From contig JAVKDP010000044.1 of NCBI GenBank assembly GCA_040222185.1, positions 33,681 through 97,680 on the forward strand: a stretch of DNA of 64,000 nt, read 5' to 3'. The DNA comes from JAVKDP01 sp040222185 (GTDB taxonomy: Bacteria > Bacteroidota > Rhodothermia > Balneolales > Balneolaceae). The notes under the pieces were generated by a model, which made no database searches, was not told where the DNA came from, and was given only the letters and a program-made list of their open reading frames with translations. The position numbers and the translations under genes are program-made. This document shows positions 52,508 to 60,721 of the stretch, piece by piece (within the stretch, counting starts at the first letter, position 1; every line of letters starts with the position of its first letter).

Positions 52508-52974
52508 GATACAGGAATATTTGTTTGCTCTTTTATAGTACCAAGTACAATACTCGTATGAATCCGCTGAACATCAGGCAACGTTGTAAGCTTTGTTCTC
52601 ATAATATGCTCATAGTCTTTCACATCTTTAGCTACAATATGAAGCATAAAGTCACCATCACCTGTAGTGTTGTAGCATGCTATGATCTCCGGGGTGTCCT
52701 TTACAGCAGTTGTAAACTCTTCCATAAAGCTGAGTTGATGAACACTTAAGGTTACCGTTACAAAGGCACTAAATCCTTTGTCGATTGACTCTCTGTTTAC
52801 TTTTGCTGAATAACCTTCAATTACCCCCTCTCTTTCTAATCTTCTTACTCTTTCCAGAGTTGGAGTTGTGGTTAGGTTAATCCTCTCAGCAAGTTCCTTA
52901 TTCGAAAGTCTGCCTTCTTTTTGGAGAATCTTTAAAATCCTTAAATCGGCTTCATCAAGTTTTACATTAGCCAT
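52504..52974 (-). CDS. Lrp/AsnC-family regulator of the lyase operon
   Basis: 156 residues. N-terminal helix-turn-helix (LDEADLRILKILQKEGRLSNKELAERINLTTTPTLERVRRLEREGVIEGY, about 6-55) and RAM domain (68-150, with NTTGDGDFMLHIVAKD). Unlike the regulator at 8.9 kb, this one is translationally coupled to the methionine gamma-lyase-like gene, so it probably senses methionine or a related amino acid and controls that enzyme. A 19-bp palindrome lies 30 bases upstream of its start. Confidence 0.9.
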   Translation of the reverse strand: MANVKLDEADLRILKILQKEGRLSNKELAERINLTTTPTLERVRRLEREGVIEGYSAKVNRESIDKGFSAFVTVTLSVHQLSFMEEFTTAVKDTPEIIACYNTTGDGDFMLHIVAKDVKDYEHIMRTKLTTLPDVQRIHTSIVLGTIKEQTNIPVS

Positions 52975-53003
52975 ATATCCTACGATCTATTGTCCTTTTA
53001 ATA

Positions 53004-53022
53004 TATAATTCTACAAATTATA
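53004..53022. promoter_or_regulatory. perfect 19-bp palindrome upstream of the Lrp-lyase operon
   Basis: Arms TATAATT and AATTATA around a five-base centre CTACA. It lies 30 bases upstream of the regulator's start codon, where its own promoter should be, and is AT-rich like Lrp-family sites. A likely autoregulatory operator. Confidence 0.5.
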
Positions 53023-53107
53023 CTTATGACAGTCAATCATTGCAATAATAATCGGAATATTAAGACTATTATCCTGATATTTTTATTATTTCAGAATAAT
53101 AAACTAG

Positions 53108-53141
53108 AAAAGCCTCATGAAATTGAATTCATGAGGCTTTT
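53108..53141 (-). terminator. intrinsic terminator of the fadE-like gene
   Basis: A perfect 14-bp stem (AAAAGCCTCATGAA / TTCATGAGGCTTTT) with a six-base loop, followed by short U runs on the - strand, 25 bases after the acyl-CoA dehydrogenase stop. The symmetrical flanks could let it work in either direction. Confidence 0.85.
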
Positions 53142-53166
53142 GAAATTAGACCAAGTAATTAAATAA

Positions 53167-55659
53167 TTACATTGTTTCGGTTACCTTCTTTGTAGTTAAA
53201 CCTTCTCCTGAAGGAAAAGAAGGTACCTCACTCATATATTCCTCTAGTGAAAACTCATCTACTTGAACAGCATCGTTCCTGGCTGCTTCTGCTTTGTTTG
53301 CCAAGTCGGCCTCTTCTTTTGTAATAACTCCTTTCTCAAGCGCCGGATCAATAAGATGCTCCAGCGAGTCTTTTGGAAGTTCTCTCTTCTTCATAGCTAT
53401 ATATAATTTCTTATAAACAGGAGCAGCTTTGGAAATTAAGTTAAGAGCATTTTCATATCTGCCAACTGCTTCTTCCGGATCTTTTGGAACATATATCCCG
53501 TCTGTCATTCGATCCCTTTGCTCACCTACAGTTTGCATAGCAGAAGCTACCTGGTACCCCAGTTTATCCGAAGGGTATGTCCCCATGGTATTAAACCTTG
53601 ACCAAACCCCTGCGAGTCTGAACGCCCAGCTTAGTCCGGGAACCTGTATCTCTTTCAATATTCCTTCAAAGGATTGCTGTATTCTAAAAAAGATATAATC
53701 CATAGACCACTTGAAGAAAGCTTCATCTTCTTTCCTTCTACCTTCAGCCTCAAACCTTTTTAAAGTAGCTGTAGCAAGGTACATATGACTCAGAATGTCT
53801 GCATAGCGTCCGGCGATCTTTTCCTTCATTTTCAGTGCTCCGCCATATGATCCCAGAGCTATATCAGCCAAAAATGCGAATGTAGCTGAACACCAGGCGA
53901 GTTTCCTGAAATACTTTGCAGCAGGCCCGCTAACTGGTGAAGAAGCAAGTCTTCCTCTCGTTATACTTAGTAAAAATGAACGTGCTTTATTTCTTCCTAC
54001 ATGACCAATATGTGCCCAAAAGTTCTCGTCAAAAGCTTTGGCATCACCACTGTTCAACGCATTTATCTCATTGAGCGCATACGGATGACAACGAATTGCA
54101 CCCTGCCCAAAAATCATAAGAGTCCTGGTCAAGATATTTGCACCTTCAACTGTAATAGCTATTGGAAGCGAGACATAACCATTTGCAAAGATATTTCGAG
54201 GTCCTCTTGAAATACCGGCTCCTCCAACAATATCCATTCCATCATTGATAATTTCTCTGGTAAGTTCCGTGAAATTATATTTAGCAATTGCTGTAATTAC
54301 AGCAGGTTTTGCTCCTTTATCAAGCCCACCAGTTGTGTATTTACGTGCGGCTTCCATAAGATAGGTGTACCCTCCGATTCTGGCCATTGGCTCTTCGATT
54401 CCTTCGAATTTCCCAATATTCAGTCCGAATTGTTTCCTGATCATAGCATATGCACCAACCACTCTGGTAGCAAGTTTTGCGCCACCTAACCCCTGGGCTG
54501 GTAAAGAAATCCCACGACCTACAGCCAGTGACTCCATTAACATTCTCCAGCCATTTCCGGCTCCGTCTTCCCCTCCAATGATAGCATCTATAGGAACAAC
54601 TACGTCATGGCCATGGGTTGGACAATTATAAAACGGCACTCCAAGTGGGTCGTGCCGCTTCCCAAGCACTACACCTTTCGTATTTGAAGGGATTAACGCA
54701 CATGTAATTCCAAGATCTTCTCCCCTACCCAATAAATTTTCAGGGTCAAATAATTTAAAGGCCAGACCAACTACTGTAGAGATAGCAGCCAAAGTGATAT
54801 ATCGCTTATTCCAATTCAATTTCAGATATAATTCTCCATCTTCACCCTTAAATACAAAACCACTTGAAGTCATACCTCCCGCATCCGATCCAGCATTTGG
54901 CTCCGTAAGCGCAAAGCACGGCATTTCAACACCTGCAGCTAATCGGGGTAAATAATATTCTTTCTGTTTATCCGTGCCATAGTGCACCAATAGTTCTGCA
55001 GGACCTAGTGAATTAGGAACCATAACTGTTGTAGCTAAAGGCCCGCATCTGGAGGCTAATTTTGCAACAATGGCACTATGTGCTGTTGCCGAGAATTCAT
55101 GGCCACCAAATTTTTTAGGTACAATAAGCCCAAAAAACCCTTCCTTCCGCATATAATCCCAGGCTTCCTCAGGGAAGTCTTTTTTGGCAAAAACATCCCA
55201 ATCGTTAACCATTCCACAAAGGGTTTCTACCTGTATGTCCAGGAACTCTTCTTCATCCTTCGTTAGATCTGGATATGGTTCTTCAAGAATACGCTTAAAG
55301 TTTGGTTTACCTGAAAAAAGCTCTCCATCTACCCATACTGTACCAGCATCTATCGCTGTTTGCTCCGTCTCGGAAATTGTTGGCAGGAAATTCAATGCCC
55401 CCATCAATTTCATTATTGGGACACTTATAAGGGTTCTTCGAACTGGATTTATATTGAATAGAAATGCTATTCCTGTATAAGTTATGAAAACCCAGTTAGG
55501 GGCATTCAATCCGATCAAACCCAGATATCCTGCCACTGCCCACAACCACAGAGGTGCACCAGTATATGCCATTGTCAGCACCATTAATACTGTTACACCA
55601 ATAGATGCCCAAAGTGGTACTTCACTAAAAAATCCAAGTAAATCTGCTAATATTTCCAT
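53167..55659 (-). CDS. fadE: Membrane-associated acyl-CoA dehydrogenase (FadE-like)
   Basis: 830 residues, close to E. coli FadE (814) and twice the length of ordinary acyl-CoA dehydrogenases. Two N-terminal membrane helices (about 15-35 and 38-70) precede the dehydrogenase core: EGFFGLIVPKKFGG near 171-184, PCFALTEPNAGSDAGG near 249-264, VEGANILTRTLMIFGQGAIRCHP near 510-532. A helical C-terminal extension of about 250 residues follows. It makes the first oxidation of fatty-acid beta-oxidation. It is 11 bases after the TetR gene and is probably controlled by it. Confidence 0.93.
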   Translation of the reverse strand: MEILADLLGFFSEVPLWASIGVTVLMVLTMAYTGAPLWLWAVAGYLGLIGLNAPNWVFITYTGIAFLFNINPVRRTLISVPIMKLMGALNFLPTISETEQTAIDAGTVWVDGELFSGKPNFKRILEEPYPDLTKDEEEFLDIQVETLCGMVNDWDVFAKKDFPEEAWDYMRKEGFFGLIVPKKFGGHEFSATAHSAIVAKLASRCGPLATTVMVPNSLGPAELLVHYGTDKQKEYYLPRLAAGVEMPCFALTEPNAGSDAGGMTSSGFVFKGEDGELYLKLNWNKRYITLAAISTVVGLAFKLFDPENLLGRGEDLGITCALIPSNTKGVVLGKRHDPLGVPFYNCPTHGHDVVVPIDAIIGGEDGAGNGWRMLMESLAVGRGISLPAQGLGGAKLATRVVGAYAMIRKQFGLNIGKFEGIEEPMARIGGYTYLMEAARKYTTGGLDKGAKPAVITAIAKYNFTELTREIINDGMDIVGGAGISRGPRNIFANGYVSLPIAITVEGANILTRTLMIFGQGAIRCHPYALNEINALNSGDAKAFDENFWAHIGHVGRNKARSFLLSITRGRLASSPVSGPAAKYFRKLAWCSATFAFLADIALGSYGGALKMKEKIAGRYADILSHMYLATATLKRFEAEGRRKEDEAFFKWSMDYIFFRIQQSFEGILKEIQVPGLSWAFRLAGVWSRFNTMGTYPSDKLGYQVASAMQTVGEQRDRMTDGIYVPKDPEEAVGRYENALNLISKAAPVYKKLYIAMKKRELPKDSLEHLIDPALEKGVITKEEADLANKAEAARNDAVQVDEFSLEEYMSEVPSFPSGEGLTTKKVTETM

Positions 55660-55670
55660 AATACTCTCCT

Positions 55671-56267
55671 TTATGTTATTGCTGTACGAATAAGAAATCC
55701 TTGCACGATGTGATCAATGGATTCTTCGATAAATTTATCTTTCCCTATCCTGCTATCCAGTCTTTGATTCAAAACAACTGATATTATACCATGAAGCTGA
55801 GCCCAGATTGAGTATGCGGCGATCATGGGTTCATCAAGTTCCATCAACCCTTCCGAAATTCCATTCTCAATCACTGATTCTAGCAAAGCATATCCTCTTC
55901 GTGCCTTTCGAAACTTTTCCTTTGGATACCTCGCCATAGTATCTGACCGAACCATGTAGATGACCTGGTATTTTTCAGGATTCAGGATAGCAAACTCAGC
56001 ATAGCTTTGAATAATGGCTTCGAATTTGTCTAAAGTACCAATATGGGAATTTGCGCTTGCTTCGATGCATGAACTTAGTTCTTCTACCGACTCTTCGATC
56101 AAGGTATGAACAAGATGATCTTTATTCTCAAAGTAAAGATAGATGCTCGTTGCTGACACCCCTATTAAATTTCCAATCTTTCTCATCGAAAGTGAAGCGT
56201 ACCCTTCTGTAAACAATAAATGTCTACTAGTCTCCAGGATTTTCTCACGTAATGGTATTTCTTCCAT
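55671..56267 (-). CDS. TetR/AcrR-family regulator
   Basis: 198 residues. N-terminal TetR helix-turn-helix (LREKILETSRHLLFTEGYASLSMRKIGNLIGVSATSIYLYFENKDHLV, about 6-53) and a helical ligand domain of the TetR_C33-like type. The gene is first in a two-gene unit with fadE, so a role as fatty-acid or acyl-CoA sensor is likely by context (compare FadR of Bacillus). A short inverted repeat lies 17 bases upstream of its start. Confidence 0.9.
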   Translation of the reverse strand: MEEIPLREKILETSRHLLFTEGYASLSMRKIGNLIGVSATSIYLYFENKDHLVHTLIEESVEELSSCIEASANSHIGTLDKFEAIIQSYAEFAILNPEKYQVIYMVRSDTMARYPKEKFRKARRGYALLESVIENGISEGLMELDEPMIAAYSIWAQLHGIISVVLNQRLDSRIGKDKFIEESIDHIVQGFLIRTAIT

Positions 56268-56283
56268 GCTCGTTTTTAGATAG

Positions 56284-56303
56284 GTTAACAGTGTTAAGTT
56301 AAC
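56284..56303. promoter_or_regulatory. inverted repeat, probable TetR operator
   Basis: TTAAC-AGT-GTTAA (56285-56297) is a perfect inverted repeat flanked directly by another GTTAAC hexamer (56298-56303); the left arm is also a GTTAAC. It lies 17-36 bases before the TetR start codon, the size and place of a typical TetR operator. Confidence 0.5.
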
Positions 56304-56386
56304 TAATATGATCAGAAAATCAAGAATAGATTTTTACAATCATGAGAGTTTTAAAGCTTTATTATCGATCAATTAATCAAGATTGT

Positions 56387-57340
56387 ATGAAAAACAGATA
56401 TTCCACTTTTTGCAGTATAGTTTTTGCTACACTCTCATTTATAGTATTACTTAGTTCCCCTGCCAAAGCTCATCCCTGGGGTGGACTTGTCATTGATTCT
56501 GAAGGGAATCTATATTTCACGTTTATCTGCCCTTTTGTTGATGACGATCATTACGCCTGTGTCTGGAAAATAGATACCAATCAAGAACTATCAGAAGTGT
56601 TAAAATCACAAAGATCACCAAGTGATATAATTCTTAGCAGCAGCCCAGGTAGAAATATTTATGCGGCAGAACGAAACGGATACAGCCCTAATTTCACTAA
56701 TACCTTATGGGAAATCCAGGGTTCTGAGGTTTCTATACTTATAAGCCCTAATAGAAATCAAGATGTTTTCTTTATTCAGGCATACGCTGTTTCAGATAAT
56801 GGAACAATTTACTTTGCTAAAGAGAACCAGCTTTTTGAGAGAGTTAGTAATGGAAAAATATCAGAGGTTAAGCTGGGAAAAGACCTTGGGAACATACGTT
56901 TGTTAGAAGTTGGAAATAATGGAGAACTCTATATTATGAACAGTAGTGATCTATATGTTAAAACCGGAGACAATCTTAGGTTGATAGCACCTGGTCTTAA
57001 AAAAGAAGATCCTGAAAATATTCCATTTCGTGGCGCAAACATCTTCTTTGATATAGCGATAGACAAAAACGATAATATATACCTCGCTTATTATGGCAAT
57101 CGTAAAGTTATCCGGATTAGTTTAGCTGGTGAGATCCAAACCATATTGGAATCACAGGCACCATGGTCTCCTCACGGGGTAGATGTAATTGACGGGGAAG
57201 TTTATGTACTGGAATCTACTCTTGGAAATGGTAAGTGGTGGAAGTTCTGGGAAAAAGAAGATGACGAGATAATCCCAAGAATTCGAAAAGTCGATAATGA
57301 TGGTGAGATTACTGAGTTATTCAGGTATTCGTCCGACTAA
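56387..57340 (+). CDS. Secreted beta-propeller-like (NHL-type) protein
   Basis: 317 residues from the ATG at 56387, which begins the signal peptide (to about residue 28, SSPAKA-HPWGG); an upstream ATG at 56342 is possible but not supported by a ribosome binding site. Repeated units of the type GNLYF, GRNIYAAERNGY, GTIYFAKENQ, GELYIMNSSD, NIYLAYYGNRKVIRIS and GEVYVLEST suggest five to six blades of a beta-propeller. No catalytic motif. Its end overlaps the convergent trmB gene by four bases. Function unknown. Confidence 0.75.
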   Translation: MKNRYSTFCSIVFATLSFIVLLSSPAKAHPWGGLVIDSEGNLYFTFICPFVDDDHYACVWKIDTNQELSEVLKSQRSPSDIILSSSPGRNIYAAERNGYSPNFTNTLWEIQGSEVSILISPNRNQDVFFIQAYAVSDNGTIYFAKENQLFERVSNGKISEVKLGKDLGNIRLLEVGNNGELYIMNSSDLYVKTGDNLRLIAPGLKKEDPENIPFRGANIFFDIAIDKNDNIYLAYYGNRKVIRISLAGEIQTILESQAPWSPHGVDVIDGEVYVLESTLGNGKWWKFWEKEDDEIIPRIRKVDNDGEITELFRYSSD

Positions 57341-57993
57341 TCTAAACTGAATGAAAGAAATCGAATGGTTCGGTTTTTCTTAAGATGTAACCCTTCGTAA
57401 TATGTTTTAATAGATAGTTCCGGGTCATCAGGACATTCGTTATAAATATCTGACACATCCCGATGCAAAATAAGTCTTTCATGCTTTATCACTTCTTTGG
57501 TAAACTCATATAACTCCGGACTATCAGTCTTGAGGTTAATTGTCGAACCTTTTTTTAAAAACTTTTTATAGAGCGCCAGAAACTTAGGCGAAGTCAGTTT
57601 TTTTCTATCCTTTTTAAGCTGGGGATCCGGAAAAATAATCCATATCTGGTCGACTTCATCCTTAGCAAAAAATTGGTCTAAATGATCTATAAAGGCTCTA
57701 AAAAAACGAATGTTTTGAAGCCCTTCCTCTTTGGCCTTGTTTGCGCCCACCCACATTCGATTACCTTTGATATCGAAACCAATATAATTTTTTTCCGGAT
57801 TTTGTGTACCAAGACCTATTGAGTATTCACCTTTTCCGCAGGCTAGCTCTAGTACTATTGGATTCTCGTTTTCGAAAATGTCTGAATTCCACTTTCCTTT
57901 TGGGAATGGATTCGAGCTATTATAATCCGTCCATTCAAATACATTGTCCAGTATTCGAATGTCTTCCATCCTTTGAATTTTAACTTTAGGCAT
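57337..57993 (-). CDS. trmB: tRNA (guanine-N7-)-methyltransferase
   Basis: 218 residues. SAM-binding VLELACGKGEYSIGL near 46-60 (the ExGxGxG-like motif), FIGFDIKGNRM near 70-80 and the TrmB signature IIFPDPQLKKDRKKLTSPKFL near 120-140. It methylates G46 in the variable loop of tRNA. Third gene of an operon after the thioredoxin-like gene and pdxH, with three bases between pdxH and trmB. Confidence 0.94.
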   Translation of the reverse strand: MPKVKIQRMEDIRILDNVFEWTDYNSSNPFPKGKWNSDIFENENPIVLELACGKGEYSIGLGTQNPEKNYIGFDIKGNRMWVGANKAKEEGLQNIRFFRAFIDHLDQFFAKDEVDQIWIIFPDPQLKKDRKKLTSPKFLALYKKFLKKGSTINLKTDSPELYEFTKEVIKHERLILHRDVSDIYNECPDDPELSIKTYYEGLHLKKNRTIRFLSFSLD

Positions 57994-57996
57994 ATA

Positions 57997-58644
57997 TCAG
58001 GGAGAAAGTCTTGTTGTTGCCCAGTTTCCATTCTTAAATTCGTAAACAATACGATCATGAAGCCTGCTTCTCCTTCCTTGCCAGAATTCAAAATAGGACG
58101 GTACAATTTGATACCCTCCCCAGCTCTCAGGCATAGGAACCGTACTTCCTTCTGGGTACTTCAAAGAAAGCTCTTTGAATTTTGCATCCAAGTATTCCCT
58201 GTTACTTACTTCTTCACTTTGGTTTGAGGCTAAAGCACCAATCTGGCTTTGGTAAGGTCTGGTCTTGAAATAGTCTTCACTTTCAGTTTTTGGAACTTTT
58301 ACTGCTGTCCCATCAATCCGGACCTGTCGTTGTAATTCTACCCAAAAGAAACATAATGAAACATTTGGATTAGCCTCAATTTCTTTTCCTTTATCGCTGG
58401 CCTGGTTAGTGAAAAAAGTAAATCCTTCTTCATTGAAGCCTTTTAATAGTACAATCCTTGTATGAGGTTTATTGCTGATATCTACCGTTGCTAATGTCAT
58501 AGCATTTGGTTCAGCTACTTCTGATTCAATTGCTTCTTGAAACCAATTCTTGAATTGTGAGAATGGGTTAGTTAATACATCATCTTCATTTAATGAATGA
58601 AGCAAATACTCTTGCCTTATTTGTTGAATTTCTAGTTCGTTCAT
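57997..58644 (-). CDS. pdxH: Pyridoxamine 5'-phosphate oxidase
   Basis: 215 residues, the usual length. The FMN-binding split-barrel is shown by NAMTLATVDISNKPHTRIVLLKG near 48-70, FFTNQASDKGKEI near 77-89, ALCFFW-like VSLCFFWVELQRQVRI near 95-111, and the C-terminal EFWQGRRSRLHDRIVYE with the PLP-binding arginine. It makes the cofactor PLP from PNP or PMP; several PLP enzymes of this window depend on it. It sits two bases after the thioredoxin-like gene. Confidence 0.95.
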   Translation of the reverse strand: MNELEIQQIRQEYLLHSLNEDDVLTNPFSQFKNWFQEAIESEVAEPNAMTLATVDISNKPHTRIVLLKGFNEEGFTFFTNQASDKGKEIEANPNVSLCFFWVELQRQVRIDGTAVKVPKTESEDYFKTRPYQSQIGALASNQSEEVSNREYLDAKFKELSLKYPEGSTVPMPESWGGYQIVPSYFEFWQGRRSRLHDRIVYEFKNGNWATTRLSP

Positions 58645-58646
58645 GA

Positions 58647-59228
58647 TTATCCGAAATATTCAGGTTCGTTACCTTTCTTCCATTTTATGTTGCAACCTAT
58701 GCTAGGTATCTGAATTTCAACCGGTGCCCTGTTCTCGAGCAACCTGTCCATAGCATTTCTCAGATCAGAACCTGTTACAGGCTTTCCATTTCCAGGTCTG
58801 CTATCATCAAGCTGACCTCTGTAAATGAGTCTGAGATTTTCGTCAAATAAAAAGAAGTCAGGGGTACATGCTGCCCGGTACGATTTTGCAACTTCTTGCG
58901 TCTCGTCATAGAGATATGGAAAGCTGTAGCTTTCTTTCTCAACAACCTTAGCCATTAATTCTGGTGAATCAGCAGGATAATTTGATACATCATTTGAGCT
59001 AATAGCTATGAACTTAATACCTTTTTCCTGGTATTCGTTTGCAACACTACTTAGCTCATCATTTATATGAAGTACAAAAGGGCAGTGATTACAGATAAAG
59101 GCCACTACTATTCCTTTTGAGCTTTCAGAGTATTCCTTCAAATTTACCTGCCCACCCAGAACATTTGGAAGTGTAAAATCCGGAGCTTTTGTACCAAGAT
59201 CCAGCATTGTAGATTTAACTGCTGCCAT
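58647..59228 (-). CDS. Thioredoxin-like/peroxiredoxin-fold protein
   Basis: 193 residues. TSA/AhpC-type fold: GTKAPDFTLPNVLGGQVNLKEY near 12-33, the redox motif C46-N-H-C49 (AFICNHCPFV), then SSNDVSNYPADS and GQLDDSRP. The CxxC rather than a single peroxidatic cysteine puts it with the small redoxin-domain family that carries CNHCP. No signal peptide, so cytoplasmic. First gene of the operon with pdxH and trmB. The exact partner is unknown. Confidence 0.85.
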   Translation of the reverse strand: MAAVKSTMLDLGTKAPDFTLPNVLGGQVNLKEYSESSKGIVVAFICNHCPFVLHINDELSSVANEYQEKGIKFIAISSNDVSNYPADSPELMAKVVEKESYSFPYLYDETQEVAKSYRAACTPDFFLFDENLRLIYRGQLDDSRPGNGKPVTGSDLRNAMDRLLENRAPVEIQIPSIGCNIKWKKGNEPEYFG

Positions 59229-59544
59229 TTTTCTCCTTTTTATTGGTAGATAGCTGAAGTACTCAACTATTTAATCTTAATTAATAATTAAAAATACGCT
59301 TATTTACAGGCAGGTTAAAGAAAGAATCTATCTAAATTAATTTGATTTGGCTGAGACCATAAATGATTAAAAAACCATAGACATAAAAAAACCCGATACC
59401 CAAGAAGAAAATAAATATAGTGGTCATCTATGTTAAAAAAGCTACTCTCTAAATAGGATATCGGGAAGCTACATGGGTTAAGACGTTTCAAATCGAAATT
59501 AGTTTCCTCCCTAATGTTAAATAATTGTAAAATGGTCATGATTT
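59229..59544. other. intergenic region with a long-loop hairpin
   Basis: 316 bases without a convincing gene. CCCGATA (59392-59398) and TATCGGG (59459-59465) form a stem around a 60-base loop; on the - strand it is followed by seven U (59385-59391), so it may be a weak terminator for the radical SAM gene. A 74-codon frame here (59315-59539, - strand) has no ribosome binding site and no recognisable domain. Confidence 0.4.
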
Positions 59545-60603
59545 TTAAAACAAATCTATCTGCTCTCCATGAGTTTTAACAAAATTCTCTGCGGTCATCT
59601 TAATCTTGTGCTTATTTAACCCAAGTTTTCTTGTTTGGATCTGAAAAGTATCTTTGATCTGTTGAGAATAATTGCCTTCTCCCCTCATCCTCTTTCCGAA
59701 CTCAGCACTGTACAATTTCCCACCTCTCATATCCAGTAATCGGTTTTTTATTTTCTCCTTTCTATCAGGAAAATGCTGCCCTAACCAATCCACAAAAATA
59801 TCCTTCACTTTATATGGGAGACGAAGTATTGTATACCCGGCACTAGCTGCACCAGCACTTGCTGCTGTAGTAAGAATATCTGCACATTCATGATCTGTTA
59901 ACCCAGGAATAATGGGAGCAACATTAACACCAACAGGTATCCCTGCTTCTGCTAATTTTTCAATAGCCATAAAACGACGGGCCGGTCTAGAAGTTCTTGG
60001 TTCCATTATCTCGGTTAACTTTTTATCCATTGATGTGATAGAAATAGTAACCCGTACACAGTTATATTCTGAAAGTACTTTCAAATGATCTATATCACGT
60101 GTTACTAAATGATTTTTAGTGATAATGCCTACAGGGTTTCGAAATTCAGACAAAACCTCCAGGCATCTTCTTGTTATCTCAAGCTTCCTTTCGATTGGTT
60201 GATACACATCTGTTATGCCACTCATGGCAATAACCTGTGGTTTCCATTTTGGTGATCTTAATGTTTTCCTGAGTATTTCCGGAGCATCATACTTAACAAT
60301 TATCTTTGTTTCGAAATCCAGGCCAACGGAAAACCCCAGGTACTCATGATAAGGCCGTGCGTAGCAATAAATACAGCCGTGTTCACAGCCTCTGTATGGA
60401 TTCAATCCAGCTTCGAAAGGAATATCCGGGCTCTTGTTAAATGAAATGATATTCTTGGTGTCATCCTTAAATAGTTGGGTTTTCTGTGAGGGTTTCTCTC
60501 CTGATTCCTCATCTAACTCATAGTCAACATAATGACCTTCGAAACGATTAATAGGATTATCAGATGAGCCCCTTCCTTTAATTGGGTTTTGTAATTGAGG
60601 CAT
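59545..60603 (-). CDS. PA0069-family radical SAM protein
   Basis: 352 residues. The radical SAM cluster motif is NPYRGCEHGCIYCYARPYHEYLG with C73, C77 and C80 (C-x3-C-x2-C). A TIM-barrel follows, with GVNVAPIIPGLTDHE near 217-231. The pattern fits the PA0069 family, related to spore photoproduct lyase-type enzymes, whose reaction is unknown. An AAAAAGCC hairpin from the next gene lies upstream, so it is transcribed on its own or from the amidohydrolase gene by readthrough. Confidence 0.86.
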   Translation of the reverse strand: MPQLQNPIKGRGSSDNPINRFEGHYVDYELDEESGEKPSQKTQLFKDDTKNIISFNKSPDIPFEAGLNPYRGCEHGCIYCYARPYHEYLGFSVGLDFETKIIVKYDAPEILRKTLRSPKWKPQVIAMSGITDVYQPIERKLEITRRCLEVLSEFRNPVGIITKNHLVTRDIDHLKVLSEYNCVRVTISITSMDKKLTEIMEPRTSRPARRFMAIEKLAEAGIPVGVNVAPIIPGLTDHECADILTTAASAGAASAGYTILRLPYKVKDIFVDWLGQHFPDRKEKIKNRLLDMRGGKLYSAEFGKRMRGEGNYSQQIKDTFQIQTRKLGLNKHKIKMTAENFVKTHGEQIDLF

Positions 60604-60664
60604 TCATTATAAATTTACACATATATTGTACATATAATTTAACCATTGATAGCACAACTACAAA

Positions 60665-60691
60665 CAAAAAAAGCCTTCTTTTTAGAAGGCT
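60665..60691 (-). terminator. intrinsic terminator of the amidohydrolase gene
   Basis: An 8-bp stem (AGCCTTCT / AGAAGGCT) with a four-base loop and seven U on the - strand, 31 bases after the amidohydrolase stop codon. Confidence 0.88.
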
Positions 60692-60721
60692 CTTAGTTCC
60701 AATAGTAAGAAAGCTCTATAC

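Noticed and set aside
59315..59539. 74-codon - strand frame between the thioredoxin-like and radical SAM genes
   Set aside because: Atypical amino-acid composition, no ribosome binding site, and it crosses the terminator-like hairpin.
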